From Sva-07 sp963747375 (GTDB lineage: Bacteria > Actinomycetota > Acidimicrobiia > Acidimicrobiales > Ilumatobacteraceae), in contig CAVVFL010000014.1 in assembly GCA_963747375.1 (NCBI GenBank), forward strand, positions 248,001 to 312,000: DNA of 64,000 nt. Reading direction: 5' to 3'. Both the position numbers and the translations under genes were made by a program. The notes beneath the pieces are model-generated. The model was not told the DNA's origin. It saw nothing but the letters and a program-made list of their open reading frames with translations, and did no database searches. This document shows, piece after piece, positions 7,736 to 15,592 of the stretch (positions are counted from its first letter, which is position 1; the number at the start of each line of letters is the position of its first letter).

Positions 7736-7794
7736 AACCCGAAATTCGGAGCGAGCGTTGCGGTCAGCGCAACGTTCGCTCCGAATTTCGGGTT
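7736..7794. repeat. Long GAAATTC-armed palindrome, copy 2 (27-bp stem)
   Basis: Arms 7736-7762 and 7768-7794 pair over 27 positions with one G-T mismatch around a 5-nt loop. The outer end has the same CCCGAAATTC / GAATTTCGGG arms as 4939-4997, but a different interior (GCGTTGCG / CGCAACG). No T-run follows. It may terminate the amidase transcript or be a REP-like element. Confidence 0.7.
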
Positions 7795-7813
7795 GGCGCG
7801 TAGCCTGGCCACC

Positions 7814-9049
7814 GTGACGGCTGAGGACCATTCGACGACGAGCCACCTGCACGTCGACGTGGTCGTCGTGGGGGCCGGGCCGGCGGGCACGGCTGCGGCG
7901 ATCGAACTCCGAGAAGCCGGTCGATCGGTGATCGTGCTCGACAAAGCGGTCTTCCCGCGCGACAAGTGCTGCGGCGACGGCCTGACCACCCTCGCATTGC
8001 GGGAACTCGATCATCTGGGTTTCGACCCCGGCACGGTCGCCGACTGGTTCGACGTTCGAGATGCCGTCATCCGCTCACCGAGCGGACGCGAGGTCGTCGT
8101 TGCGCTGCCGACCACCGGGAAGTACTCCGCCGTCGCACCTCGCCTCCAGCTCGACGACGCCCTCGTGCAGCTCGCCCGCAAGCACGGCGCCGACGTTCGA
8201 GACGGCCACGGATTCGAACGTCTCGTCGAGCACCCCGACCACGTGACCGTCTTCGCCGAGGGCCTCGAGATCGACACGCGGTTCGTCGTGGCCGCCGACG
8301 GCATGTGGAGCCCGGTCCGCAAGGCGCTCGGAGTCAACGAACCCGGCTACCTCGGCGAGTGGCACGGCTTCCGCCAGTACGGGCGCAACGTCACCGGCCC
8401 GGCGAGCGAGCAGCTCTACGTCTGGTTCGAGCCCGACCTGCTTCCCGGCTACGCATGGTCGTTCCCGCTCCCCGACGGCCGGGTCAACATCGGCTTCGGC
8501 GTGCTTCGTGACGGCAGCCGCAAGGGCCAGGAGATGAAGGAGCTCTGGATCGATCTGCTCCAGCGACCCCATGTCGTCGACGCACTCGGACCCGCGTTCG
8601 AGCTGGAGGAACGCCACACGGCATGGCCGATCCCGGCCCGCATCGACGAGGCCGTCCTGACGTCTGGCCGCATCCTCTTCACCGGCGACGCTGCCATGGC
8701 CACCGACGTGATGACCGGGGAAGGCATCGGCCAGGCGCTGCTCACCGGGCGCCTCGCCGCCGAAGCCATCATCGCGGCGGGCGCCACGCGACCCGACGAC
8801 GCCGCACGCCTGTACCGAGCGAACGTGCAGCATCACCTCGTTGCCGATCATCGGATGTCGCTGGCACTCGGCTCGGTGCTCGCCAAACCGTGGGGAGCCC
8901 GCGGCGCCATCCGCGTCGTGGCCGCGAGCGGTGCGTGGGGGCAGCGGAACTTCGCCCGCTGGATGTTCGAGGACGAACCGCGGGCCCTGCTGCTCACCCC
9001 GAGCCGCTGGCACCGCGGATTCCTCGCCAGGTCTGGCGCCTACACCTGA
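7814..9049 (+). CDS. Geranylgeranyl reductase family FAD-dependent oxidoreductase
   Basis: 411 aa flavoprotein of the geranylgeranyl/digeranylgeranylglycerophospholipid reductase family, which reduces isoprenoid double bonds (menaquinone or other polyprenyl chains). Rossmann FAD motif VVVVGAGPAGTAAAIELREAG (split at residue ~13) at the N-terminus, PRDKCCGDGLT family motif, and the second FAD motif FTGDAAMATDVMTGEGIG near 290. GTG at 7814 is preceded by a leaderless -10 TAGCCT (gap 7). The substrate is not determined from sequence. Its 3' end overlaps the next, convergent small gene by 10 bp. Confidence 0.85.
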   Translation: MTAEDHSTTSHLHVDVVVVGAGPAGTAAAIELREAGRSVIVLDKAVFPRDKCCGDGLTTLALRELDHLGFDPGTVADWFDVRDAVIRSPSGREVVVALPTTGKYSAVAPRLQLDDALVQLARKHGADVRDGHGFERLVEHPDHVTVFAEGLEIDTRFVVAADGMWSPVRKALGVNEPGYLGEWHGFRQYGRNVTGPASEQLYVWFEPDLLPGYAWSFPLPDGRVNIGFGVLRDGSRKGQEMKELWIDLLQRPHVVDALGPAFELEERHTAWPIPARIDEAVLTSGRILFTGDAAMATDVMTGEGIGQALLTGRLAAEAIIAAGATRPDDAARLYRANVQHHLVADHRMSLALGSVLAKPWGARGAIRVVAASGAWGQRNFARWMFEDEPRALLLTPSRWHRGFLARSGAYT

Positions 9050-9294
9050 TCCGGACGGTCGACATCCGGTCGACGGTCAGCCGAGTTGCCGGGCGGAGGC
9101 GCCCAGTAGTCGACGTCGTCGACCGATCCGAAGATGCCGTCGATGTCGATGTCGGTGGGCTCACCGGACGATTCGATCTCGATCACGATGTCGTCCTGTT
9201 TGGGCGGTCCCTCGTAGATGTCGCGCAGGCCGATCATCGCGCCGGCAGCGGCGGCCCCGAGCACGCCCCCCTTTCGCCGCCCGGCCTGGATCAT
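9040..9294 (-). CDS. Small protein of unknown function; true start probably further upstream
   Basis: 84 aa from ATG 9294: a helix with basic residues (IQAGRRKGG), an Ala/Gly stretch (VLGAAAAGAMIG), then an acidic tail. I do not recognise it. The frame stays open to about 9420 and reads as plausible coding sequence (DPVARLDRDLGIDVER, EERAATYRIA) with high third-position GC, but lacks a start codon. A GTG (VTDDRAP) lies in another frame at ~9418, so one missing base may hide the true N-terminus. Downstream of the YeiH-type gene on the same strand. Confidence 0.55.
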   Translation of the reverse strand: MIQAGRRKGGVLGAAAAGAMIGLRDIYEGPPKQDDIVIEIESSGEPTDIDIDGIFGSVDDVDYWAPPPGNSADRRPDVDRPDQV

Positions 9295-9423
9295 CGCAAT
9301 GCGATACGTGGCGGCGCGTTCCTCGGCCTCGATCCGCTCGACGTCGATCCCGAGATCGCGGTCGAGCCGTGCAACAGGATCGTCGGGGGCCGGATCGTCG
9401 GGGCACGATCGTCGGTCACACGC

Positions 9424-10488
9424 TCAGGTTATTACCAGCGCTGCCACGAAGGCAGCCCCGGCGACCAGAACCCATGACACCATTCCGAGCACCATCGGGC
9501 GTCCGCCGAGCCGACGAAGACGTGCCACCTGAACGCTGGCACCGAGTCCGAACATGCCGGCCGTCAGGAAGATCTGTTCGGCGTTCTTCGCCCGCAACAG
9601 CTGCTCCGGCGACAACCACCCCGTCGCGCGAAGGCAGATCGCCGCGAGGAAACCGACGACGAACAGCGGCACGAGCGGCACGTGCACGTGGGGCTCGGCG
9701 CCGTCGATGCCCTCGCCGGATGCGAGCTGCGCGGCACGGCGACGCCGACTGGCGACACCGACACCGAAGACCATCGGAGCGAGGAGGATGACCCGGGTCA
9801 GCTTGACCAGCGTGGCCGGGGCGAGCGACGCCTCCGAATACGCCGACGCCGTGGCCGTCACCTGACCGACATCGTGCACACCCGCTCCGACCCAGGCTCC
9901 GAAGGTCAGGTCACTGAGATTCATCAGGTGGCCGAGGAACGGCAACACCAGGATCGACAGGCTGCCGCACAGCGTGACGAGTCCGATCGCATAGGCGGTC
10001 TCCTCCTCGTCGGCGGTCGACAGTGGCGCCATCGCCGCAACGGCCGAGGCCCCGCAGATGGAATAGCCGGTCGCAACGAGCAGGCCGAGGCCCTCCGACA
10101 GCCCCATCATGCGAGCGAGGAGCTGCACGCCGAAGAAGGTGAGCAGCACGACGATGACGACGGCGACCACCCCCTTCAGGCCCAGCTCGCGCATCTGGTC
10201 GAACGAGAGCCGCAAGCCGAGCAGCACGATGCCGATTCGCAGGAGCCGCCGAGCGGCGTACGCGACACCCGGCACGAATCGAGGCGTCAACAGACCGACG
10301 TTCGCGAAGACCGCGCCGAGCACGACACCTGCCACGAGCGGCGACACGCCGATCGAGCGGTCGATCGCGAACGCCAGCATCACTGCGAGGCCGACGACGA
10401 TCAGACCCGGAAGGTCGTTGCGTCTGACCAGCTCCACGACCCGCCATTGTGACAGCACCGAGCGACCGAACAGCACATCGGCACTCAC
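9424..10488 (-). CDS. YeiH/YadS family (UPF0324) membrane protein, putative sulfate exporter
   Basis: 354 aa, about ten hydrophobic segments (e.g. LPGLIVVGLAVMLAFAI, GVVAVVIVVLLTFFGVQLL, MVLGMVSWVLVAGAAFVAAL). Family signatures: GYSICGASAVAAMAP, GVHDVGQVTATA and FGLGASVQ. The family is annotated as putative sulfate exporter; transport has been shown for few members. GTG at 10488 has AGGAG 6-9 nt upstream; extension further would run through the divergent moxR promoter. Diverges from moxR. Confidence 0.85.
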   Translation of the reverse strand: MSADVLFGRSVLSQWRVVELVRRNDLPGLIVVGLAVMLAFAIDRSIGVSPLVAGVVLGAVFANVGLLTPRFVPGVAYAARRLLRIGIVLLGLRLSFDQMRELGLKGVVAVVIVVLLTFFGVQLLARMMGLSEGLGLLVATGYSICGASAVAAMAPLSTADEEETAYAIGLVTLCGSLSILVLPFLGHLMNLSDLTFGAWVGAGVHDVGQVTATASAYSEASLAPATLVKLTRVILLAPMVFGVGVASRRRRAAQLASGEGIDGAEPHVHVPLVPLFVVGFLAAICLRATGWLSPEQLLRAKNAEQIFLTAGMFGLGASVQVARLRRLGGRPMVLGMVSWVLVAGAAFVAALVIT

Positions 10489-10546
10489 CGAACTCCTACC
10501 TGAGCGCCACCAAGGCGCCGGATGGTCGGGATACCGTCGGGCCGGA

Positions 10547-11587
10547 ATGAGCGACATGACGAGCGACCCCGGCGCCTCCCAACCGGACGAACGGCAGACC
10601 GCCGACACCTTCGAGAAGATCTTCTTCGAACTCCGCAAGGTGATGGTCGGCCAGACACGACTCCTCGAGCGGCTGCTGGTCGGCGTGCTCTGCCGAGGTC
10701 ATTGCCTCCTGGAATCGGTGCCGGGACTCGCCAAGACCTTGGCCGCCGAGACGCTCGCCGACGTGGTCGGGGGTTCGTTCGCGCGCATCCAGTTCACGCC
10801 CGACCTCCTGCCATCCGACATCACCGGGACGCGCATCTACCGTGGCAGCACCGAAACGTTCGACGTCGAGTTCGGCCCGGTGTTCGTGAACTTCCTGCTC
10901 ACCGACGAGATCAACCGTGCTCCCGCCAAGGTCCAATCGGCGTTGCTCGAGGTGATGGCCGAACAGCAGGTCACCATCGGCGGCATCACACACGCCGTCC
11001 CCAATCCGTTCTTCGTCGTCGCCACCCAGAACCCGATCGAGTCCGAGGGCGTGTACCAGCTCCCCGACGCGCAGCGTGACCGCTTCATGATGAAGATCGT
11101 TCTCGACTACCCGACGCCCGACGAGGAGATGCTGATCATCGACCGGATGAGTGTCAGCCCACCGACGCCCGACCAGGTCATCACCCTCGACGAACTGATC
11201 GCCCTGCAGGAACGCGCCGACCGCGTGTTCATCGATCGCTCGGTGTCGCAGTACGCCGTCGATCTCGTGCAGTGCACGCGTACGCCGGAGCGATTCGGAC
11301 TCGCCGACCTCTCGACGGTGATCGGGCTCGGCGCGAGTCCGAGAGCGTCGCTGAACCTGGTGCGTGGTGCCCGGGCGCTCGCGCTGTTGCGCGGCCGCTC
11401 GTACGCAACACCGCAGGACGTGTTCGACCTCGCCCCCGAGGTGCTGCGACACCGACTGCTGCTCACCTACGACGCACTCGCCCGCGACATCACGGCCGAT
11501 CACGTCATCCAACGCGTCCTGTCCACCGTCCCGGCCACCTGGGTCTCTCCGAAGCCCAACGACGCGTTGGCGCACCCCGCGAGCTGA
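10547..11587 (+). CDS. MoxR-type AAA+ ATPase
   Basis: 346 aa. MoxR ATPases act as chaperones, usually with VWA-domain partners. Walker A region LLESVPGLAKT (Gly replaced by Ser relative to the usual GVPG), Walker B LLTDEINRAPAKVQSALLEVM, sensor 1 FVVATQNPIESEG, then the lid domain (LGASPRASLNLVRGARALA). -10 TACCGT at 10532-10537 ends nine nt before ATG 10547. First of a three-gene operon with a DUF58 and a VWA protein, as in many bacteria. Confidence 0.92.
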   Translation: MSDMTSDPGASQPDERQTADTFEKIFFELRKVMVGQTRLLERLLVGVLCRGHCLLESVPGLAKTLAAETLADVVGGSFARIQFTPDLLPSDITGTRIYRGSTETFDVEFGPVFVNFLLTDEINRAPAKVQSALLEVMAEQQVTIGGITHAVPNPFFVVATQNPIESEGVYQLPDAQRDRFMMKIVLDYPTPDEEMLIIDRMSVSPPTPDQVITLDELIALQERADRVFIDRSVSQYAVDLVQCTRTPERFGLADLSTVIGLGASPRASLNLVRGARALALLRGRSYATPQDVFDLAPEVLRHRLLLTYDALARDITADHVIQRVLSTVPATWVSPKPNDALAHPAS

Positions 11588-11589
11588 CG

Positions 11590-12597
11590 ATGACACTGTT
11601 GGGTCCGGCGAGCGTGTCGCCGAAGGCCGCCGCGATCGCCTCGACGGCGACGTGGCCGAGCGGCACCACCGCAGGGTCGGGCTGGGCGACCGGCCCGCCG
11701 ACCGAGACGGTCGCGGAACTGTTGCGCACCCTGGAGTTGACGATCAACGGTCGCCTCGACGGCGTGTTGCACGGCAACCATCAGGGGCTGACGCCCGGCC
11801 ATGGGTCCGAACCCGGTGAGTCCCGGCTGTACCAACCCGGCGACGACGTGCGCCGTATCGACTGGAACATCACGGCGCGCACCCGCGAGACCCATGTTCG
11901 CGAGCAGATCGCCGACCGCGATCTGACCGCCTGGCTCGTCGTCGACGTGTCGGCCACGATGCAGTTCGGCACCACGGTCAACGACAAGGCCCACGTCGCA
12001 ACTGCGGCGGCGGCCTGTGTCGGATTTCTGACGGCCCGCAACCAGAACCGCCTCGGCGCTGTTCTCGTGGCCGGCCCCTCGATCCACGTGATCCCTCCCC
12101 GGTCCGGATCGAATCAGGTGCGCGCCGTGTTGTCGACGCTCACCAGCCCGCCCGAATCGGAGGGTCTCGGCCGTGCCGATCTCGCGGGCGCCATCGATCG
12201 GGTCGGAGCGATCGCCAACCGTCGTGGATTCGTCGCCGTCATCAGCGACTTCGCCGGTGAATCGTGGCAACCATCGCTGGCACGGCTGAGCCTTCGCCAC
12301 GACCTGCTGGCGATCACCGTGCACGATCCTCGCGAGTACGACATCCCGCCGATCGGCCTCGTCGACGTGGTCGACCCGTCGACCGGCGCAGTTCGGGAGG
12401 TTCGAGTGACCGCCAAGGTCCAGCAACGCTTCGCCGCAGCGGCAACGGAGGAACGCAACCGGCGCGACACCGCACTCGGGCGATCCGGCGCGGACGTGAT
12501 CGAGTTGTCGACCGACGGCGACTGGCTCGGGGCGATCGTGCAGCACACCCGACGCAAGCGGGTTCAGGCTGTTCGCGGTGACGGGATCAAGCGATGA
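11590..12597 (+). CDS. DUF58 domain protein
   Basis: 335 aa; the DUF58 core has the hallmark GEYRLYQPGDDVRRIDW-like segment (here SRLYQPGDDVRRIDWNIT), then a VWA-like fold with LVVDVSATM instead of a canonical DxSxS MIDAS. ATG at 11590 lies two nt after the moxR stop; the last codons overlap the following VWA gene by ATGA. Likely an adaptor in the MoxR complex. Exact role unknown. Confidence 0.88.
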   Translation: MTLLGPASVSPKAAAIASTATWPSGTTAGSGWATGPPTETVAELLRTLELTINGRLDGVLHGNHQGLTPGHGSEPGESRLYQPGDDVRRIDWNITARTRETHVREQIADRDLTAWLVVDVSATMQFGTTVNDKAHVATAAAACVGFLTARNQNRLGAVLVAGPSIHVIPPRSGSNQVRAVLSTLTSPPESEGLGRADLAGAIDRVGAIANRRGFVAVISDFAGESWQPSLARLSLRHDLLAITVHDPREYDIPPIGLVDVVDPSTGAVREVRVTAKVQQRFAAAATEERNRRDTALGRSGADVIELSTDGDWLGAIVQHTRRKRVQAVRGDGIKR

Positions 12598-13574
12598 GCA
12601 CCGACTTCCTCGCCCCCGCACGCCTCTGGCTGCTGCTGCTCGTCGTTGCGCTCGGCGTCACCTATGTCGTCGTGCTGCGGTGGCGGCGGGCCGCGACCGT
12701 GCGTTTCACGCAGGTCGACCTGCTCGACAAGGTCGCGCCGAAACGTCCTCGTTGGCGCCGGCACGTCGTTGCGGTCCTGATGTTGCTCGGCCTCGCCTTC
12801 GCCGTGGTGGCAACCGCGCGGCCCGTCGATCGAAGCACCGAGAACGTCAGCAGCGACGGCCGCATCCTCGTGCTGTTCGACGTGTCGCTGTCGATGATGG
12901 CCGACGACGTCGTTCCCGACCGGTTCACCGCGGCCCAGGAGGCGGCCAGGAACTTCGTCGCCGAGGTCGACGACGGCGTGGAGGTCGGGTTGCTCTCGTT
13001 CTCCGGCACGGTCAACGTCGAGGTCGACCCAACCCTCGATCGGGCCGCCATGAATCGCGGTATCGACAATCTCGAGCTGGCCGAATCGACGGCGATCGGC
13101 GAAGCGCTCGCGAGCGGCACGCGCCTGCTGGTGAACTCCGCTGACCCCAATGCCGACCCCGACCAAGCGCCCGGCGTGATCGTGCTGCTCAGTGACGGCG
13201 AGACGACGGTCGGCCGGCCGACCGAAGAGGGCGCCCAGGACGCAGCTGATGCCGGCGTCCCCGTGTACACGATCGCCTTCGGGACCGACGGTGGCCAGAT
13301 CGTCGACCCGGCGAGCGGGGACGTCGTCCCCGTGCCCGTCCGACCCGAGGACCTCGCCGCCGTCGCCGACACGACGGGCGGCGAGGCGTTCGAGGCTCGT
13401 AGCGGTGACGAACTCGCTGCCGCGTACGGCCAGATCGCCGAATCGCTCGGTACGACGATCGGCGAACCCGTCGAGATCATCACCGAACTGACCTGGCAGT
13501 GGGCGCTCGCCGCGTTCCTGGTCCTCGGTCTCGCCTGGGCGCTCAGCCTGTGGTGGCTGCGCGGCATGGTCTGA
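12594..13574 (+). CDS. Membrane-anchored VWA-domain protein (BatA-like)
   Basis: 326 aa: N-terminal membrane segment (LWLLLLVVALGVTYVVVL), a second (VVAVLMLLGLAFAVVATA), VWA domain ~80-290 with intact MIDAS DVSLSM and later TAIGEAL, SDGETT, then a C-terminal membrane helix (WALAAFLVLGLAWALSLWWL). The domain should face outside or sit at the membrane. Overlaps the DUF58 gene (ATGA). Completes a minimal MoxR-DUF58-VWA set without a second VWA or TPR gene. Confidence 0.88.
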   Translation: MSTDFLAPARLWLLLLVVALGVTYVVVLRWRRAATVRFTQVDLLDKVAPKRPRWRRHVVAVLMLLGLAFAVVATARPVDRSTENVSSDGRILVLFDVSLSMMADDVVPDRFTAAQEAARNFVAEVDDGVEVGLLSFSGTVNVEVDPTLDRAAMNRGIDNLELAESTAIGEALASGTRLLVNSADPNADPDQAPGVIVLLSDGETTVGRPTEEGAQDAADAGVPVYTIAFGTDGGQIVDPASGDVVPVPVRPEDLAAVADTTGGEAFEARSGDELAAAYGQIAESLGTTIGEPVEIITELTWQWALAAFLVLGLAWALSLWWLRGMV

Positions 13575-13622
13575 TCTGCGCCAACGTCGGAGATGCTGCC
13601 CGGGTGCTGCAGGCCGGAACAC

Positions 13623-14441
13623 TCACCCGTTGAGGTTGCCGCTACGGAAACCTTCGAGATCGATGGTGACGTAGCGGTACCCAGCAGCCTTGACGACATC
13701 GACCACCTCGGTGCGCCGCTCGACGATGGCGGCCAGATCGATCAGGTCGACCTCGATGCGCGCCGTGGCGTCGTAGTGACGAACGCGGAGCTGGCCGAAG
13801 CCGAGCCGGTGGAGCGCTGCCTCGGCCCGATCGACGCGACCCAGAATCTCCACGGAGACCTCGGTGCCGTACGGGATTCGGCTGGCGAGGCACGCGGCTG
13901 CCGGCTTGTCCCACGTGCGTAATCCGAGCGACTGCGACGCCGACCGGACGTCGGCCTTGGTGAACCCGGCCAGCACGAGCGGGAACTCGGCGCCCGCCTC
14001 GCTCGCCGCACGTTGGCCCGGACGATGGTCACCCAGATCGTCGACGTTCACGCCGAGCACGATCGTGGCCCCCTCGTCGGCTGCGATCGGCCCGACGACG
14101 TCCATCAGTTCGGCCTTGCAGTGGAAACAACGATCGGTGTCGTTGAGTCGATAGGCAGCCCGCTCCATCTCGGCGGTCTCGATCGCCGTCCATCGCAGGC
14201 CCCACTCGGCGGCGAGCGCACGGCAGTCACGCTCCTCGTCACCCGCGAGCGACGGCGACACGGCGGTGACGGCGTGAACATGCTCAGCGCCGAGCGTGCC
14301 GTGAGCGACCGCCGCGAGGAACGCCGAATCAGCACCTCCGCTGAACGCGACGACCACCCGGCCGATCCGACGCAACTCGGACTCGAGCGCCTCGACCTTG
14401 GCGGCCAGGCGCGGTTCGATGTCCGAATCGGAGCCAATCAC
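13623..14441 (-). CDS. larE: ATP-dependent sacrificial sulfur transferase LarE-like
   Basis: 272 aa PP-loop ATPase. LarE adds sulfur to the pyridinium dicarboxylate precursor of the nickel-pincer cofactor. PP-loop FSGGADSAFLA at ~33, RCFHCKAEL at ~105, and KPAAACLASRIPYG with the Cys expected to be the sulfur donor. No larB, larC or racemase-type larA gene is nearby, so this is an orphan copy here. GTG start (VIGSDSD) at 14441. Confidence 0.82.
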   Translation of the reverse strand: MIGSDSDIEPRLAAKVEALESELRRIGRVVVAFSGGADSAFLAAVAHGTLGAEHVHAVTAVSPSLAGDEERDCRALAAEWGLRWTAIETAEMERAAYRLNDTDRCFHCKAELMDVVGPIAADEGATIVLGVNVDDLGDHRPGQRAASEAGAEFPLVLAGFTKADVRSASQSLGLRTWDKPAAACLASRIPYGTEVSVEILGRVDRAEAALHRLGFGQLRVRHYDATARIEVDLIDLAAIVERRTEVVDVVKAAGYRYVTIDLEGFRSGNLNG

Positions 14442-14464
14442 GCAGGCAGTATGCCGCGGTGCGC

Positions 14465-15508
14465 TCAGAGCAGGTCGCGGAGCTGTTCGATGGTCTTCAC
14501 CGGATCGGCGCCCACCGGGCTCACCGACAGATGGGTGACGCCGGCTTCCTTGTAGGCGGCGAGGCGCTCCTTCACGTACCCCGCCGGGCCGACGAGGTTC
14601 GTCTTCTCGAGCATCTCCGCGGGCACCGCCGCAGCGGCCTCGTCCTTCTTGCCCGACAGATACAGATCCTGAATCTCGATGGCTTCGTCGACGTAGCCAT
14701 AGCGCTGGCAGATCGTGTTGTAGAAGTTCTGGTCGCGGGCGCCCATACCGCCGACGTACAGGGCCGTGTTCGGGCGGGAGAGGTCGAGGATGCGGCTCTG
14801 CGCGTCGCCGGTGAGTTCGTCACCGATGGCCACCATGCCGCCGGCCGAGATCTGGAGTGTTCCCAGTTCGGGGTCGCGTTCGGCCTGACCGGCCTTGAGG
14901 TCGTCGCCCCACACCGTGTGGAACTTCTCGGGATCGAAGAAGATCGGCAGCCAGCCGTCGGCGTACTTCGCGGTGTTCTTCACCGACTGCCCCATCAGGC
15001 TCGCCCAGAAGATCGGGATGTTCTCGCGCACCGGATGGTTGATCAGCTTCAACGGTTTGCCGAGCCCGGTTCCCTGCCCCTCCGGGAGCGGGATCGTGAC
15101 GGTCGGGCCGTCGTACACGACCTTCTCGCGTCGCCAGGTCATCCGACAGACGTTGATGTAGTCGCGAATTCGCGGCATCGGCTTGTCGTACGCCACACCG
15201 TGGAAGCCTTCGATCACCTGCGGCCCCGACGCGCCGAGGCCGAGGGTGAACCGACCCCCGGACACGAAGTCGAGTCCGGCGGCGGTCTGCGCCATGCACG
15301 TCGCCGTTCGGGAGAACACGTTCAAGATGCCCGAACCGATCTCGATCGTCGAGGTCTTGGCGGCGAGATATCCCATCTGCGACACGGCGTCGAAGCTGTA
15401 CGCCTCGGGCACCCACACCATGTCGAGCCCGGCCTTCTCGAGCTCGACGACCTTGTCGACGTCCGCATGGAAGTCACCCGAGTAGTTGATCATCATCGAC
15501 AGCTTCAT
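14465..15508 (-). CDS. LLM-class F420-dependent oxidoreductase
   Basis: 347 aa TIM-barrel luciferase-like monooxygenase family protein; this subfamily normally uses coenzyme F420. Seen: MKLSMMINYSGDFHADVD start, VVELEKAGLDMVWVPEAYSFDA, GRFTLGLGASGPQVIEGFHGV (family core), FWASLMGQSVKNTAKYADGWLP. Leaderless -10 TATCCT (gap 8) precedes the ATG. Substrate unknown. Second LLM enzyme in the window at 30855-31640. Confidence 0.85.
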   Translation of the reverse strand: MKLSMMINYSGDFHADVDKVVELEKAGLDMVWVPEAYSFDAVSQMGYLAAKTSTIEIGSGILNVFSRTATCMAQTAAGLDFVSGGRFTLGLGASGPQVIEGFHGVAYDKPMPRIRDYINVCRMTWRREKVVYDGPTVTIPLPEGQGTGLGKPLKLINHPVRENIPIFWASLMGQSVKNTAKYADGWLPIFFDPEKFHTVWGDDLKAGQAERDPELGTLQISAGGMVAIGDELTGDAQSRILDLSRPNTALYVGGMGARDQNFYNTICQRYGYVDEAIEIQDLYLSGKKDEAAAAVPAEMLEKTNLVGPAGYVKERLAAYKEAGVTHLSVSPVGADPVKTIEQLRDLL

Positions 15509-15592
15509 GGTGCCGAAGGATATGTGGCGGCTCGATGCAGGGACCCATCGAAGCCTGGTCGCCGAGGCGACGTCCCCGGCGGACCCATCACG

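Noticed and set aside
13623..14441. Calling the PP-loop gene part of a complete lar operon
   Set aside because: No larB, larC or larA homologue lies beside it; neighbours are a VWA gene and an LLM oxidoreductase.
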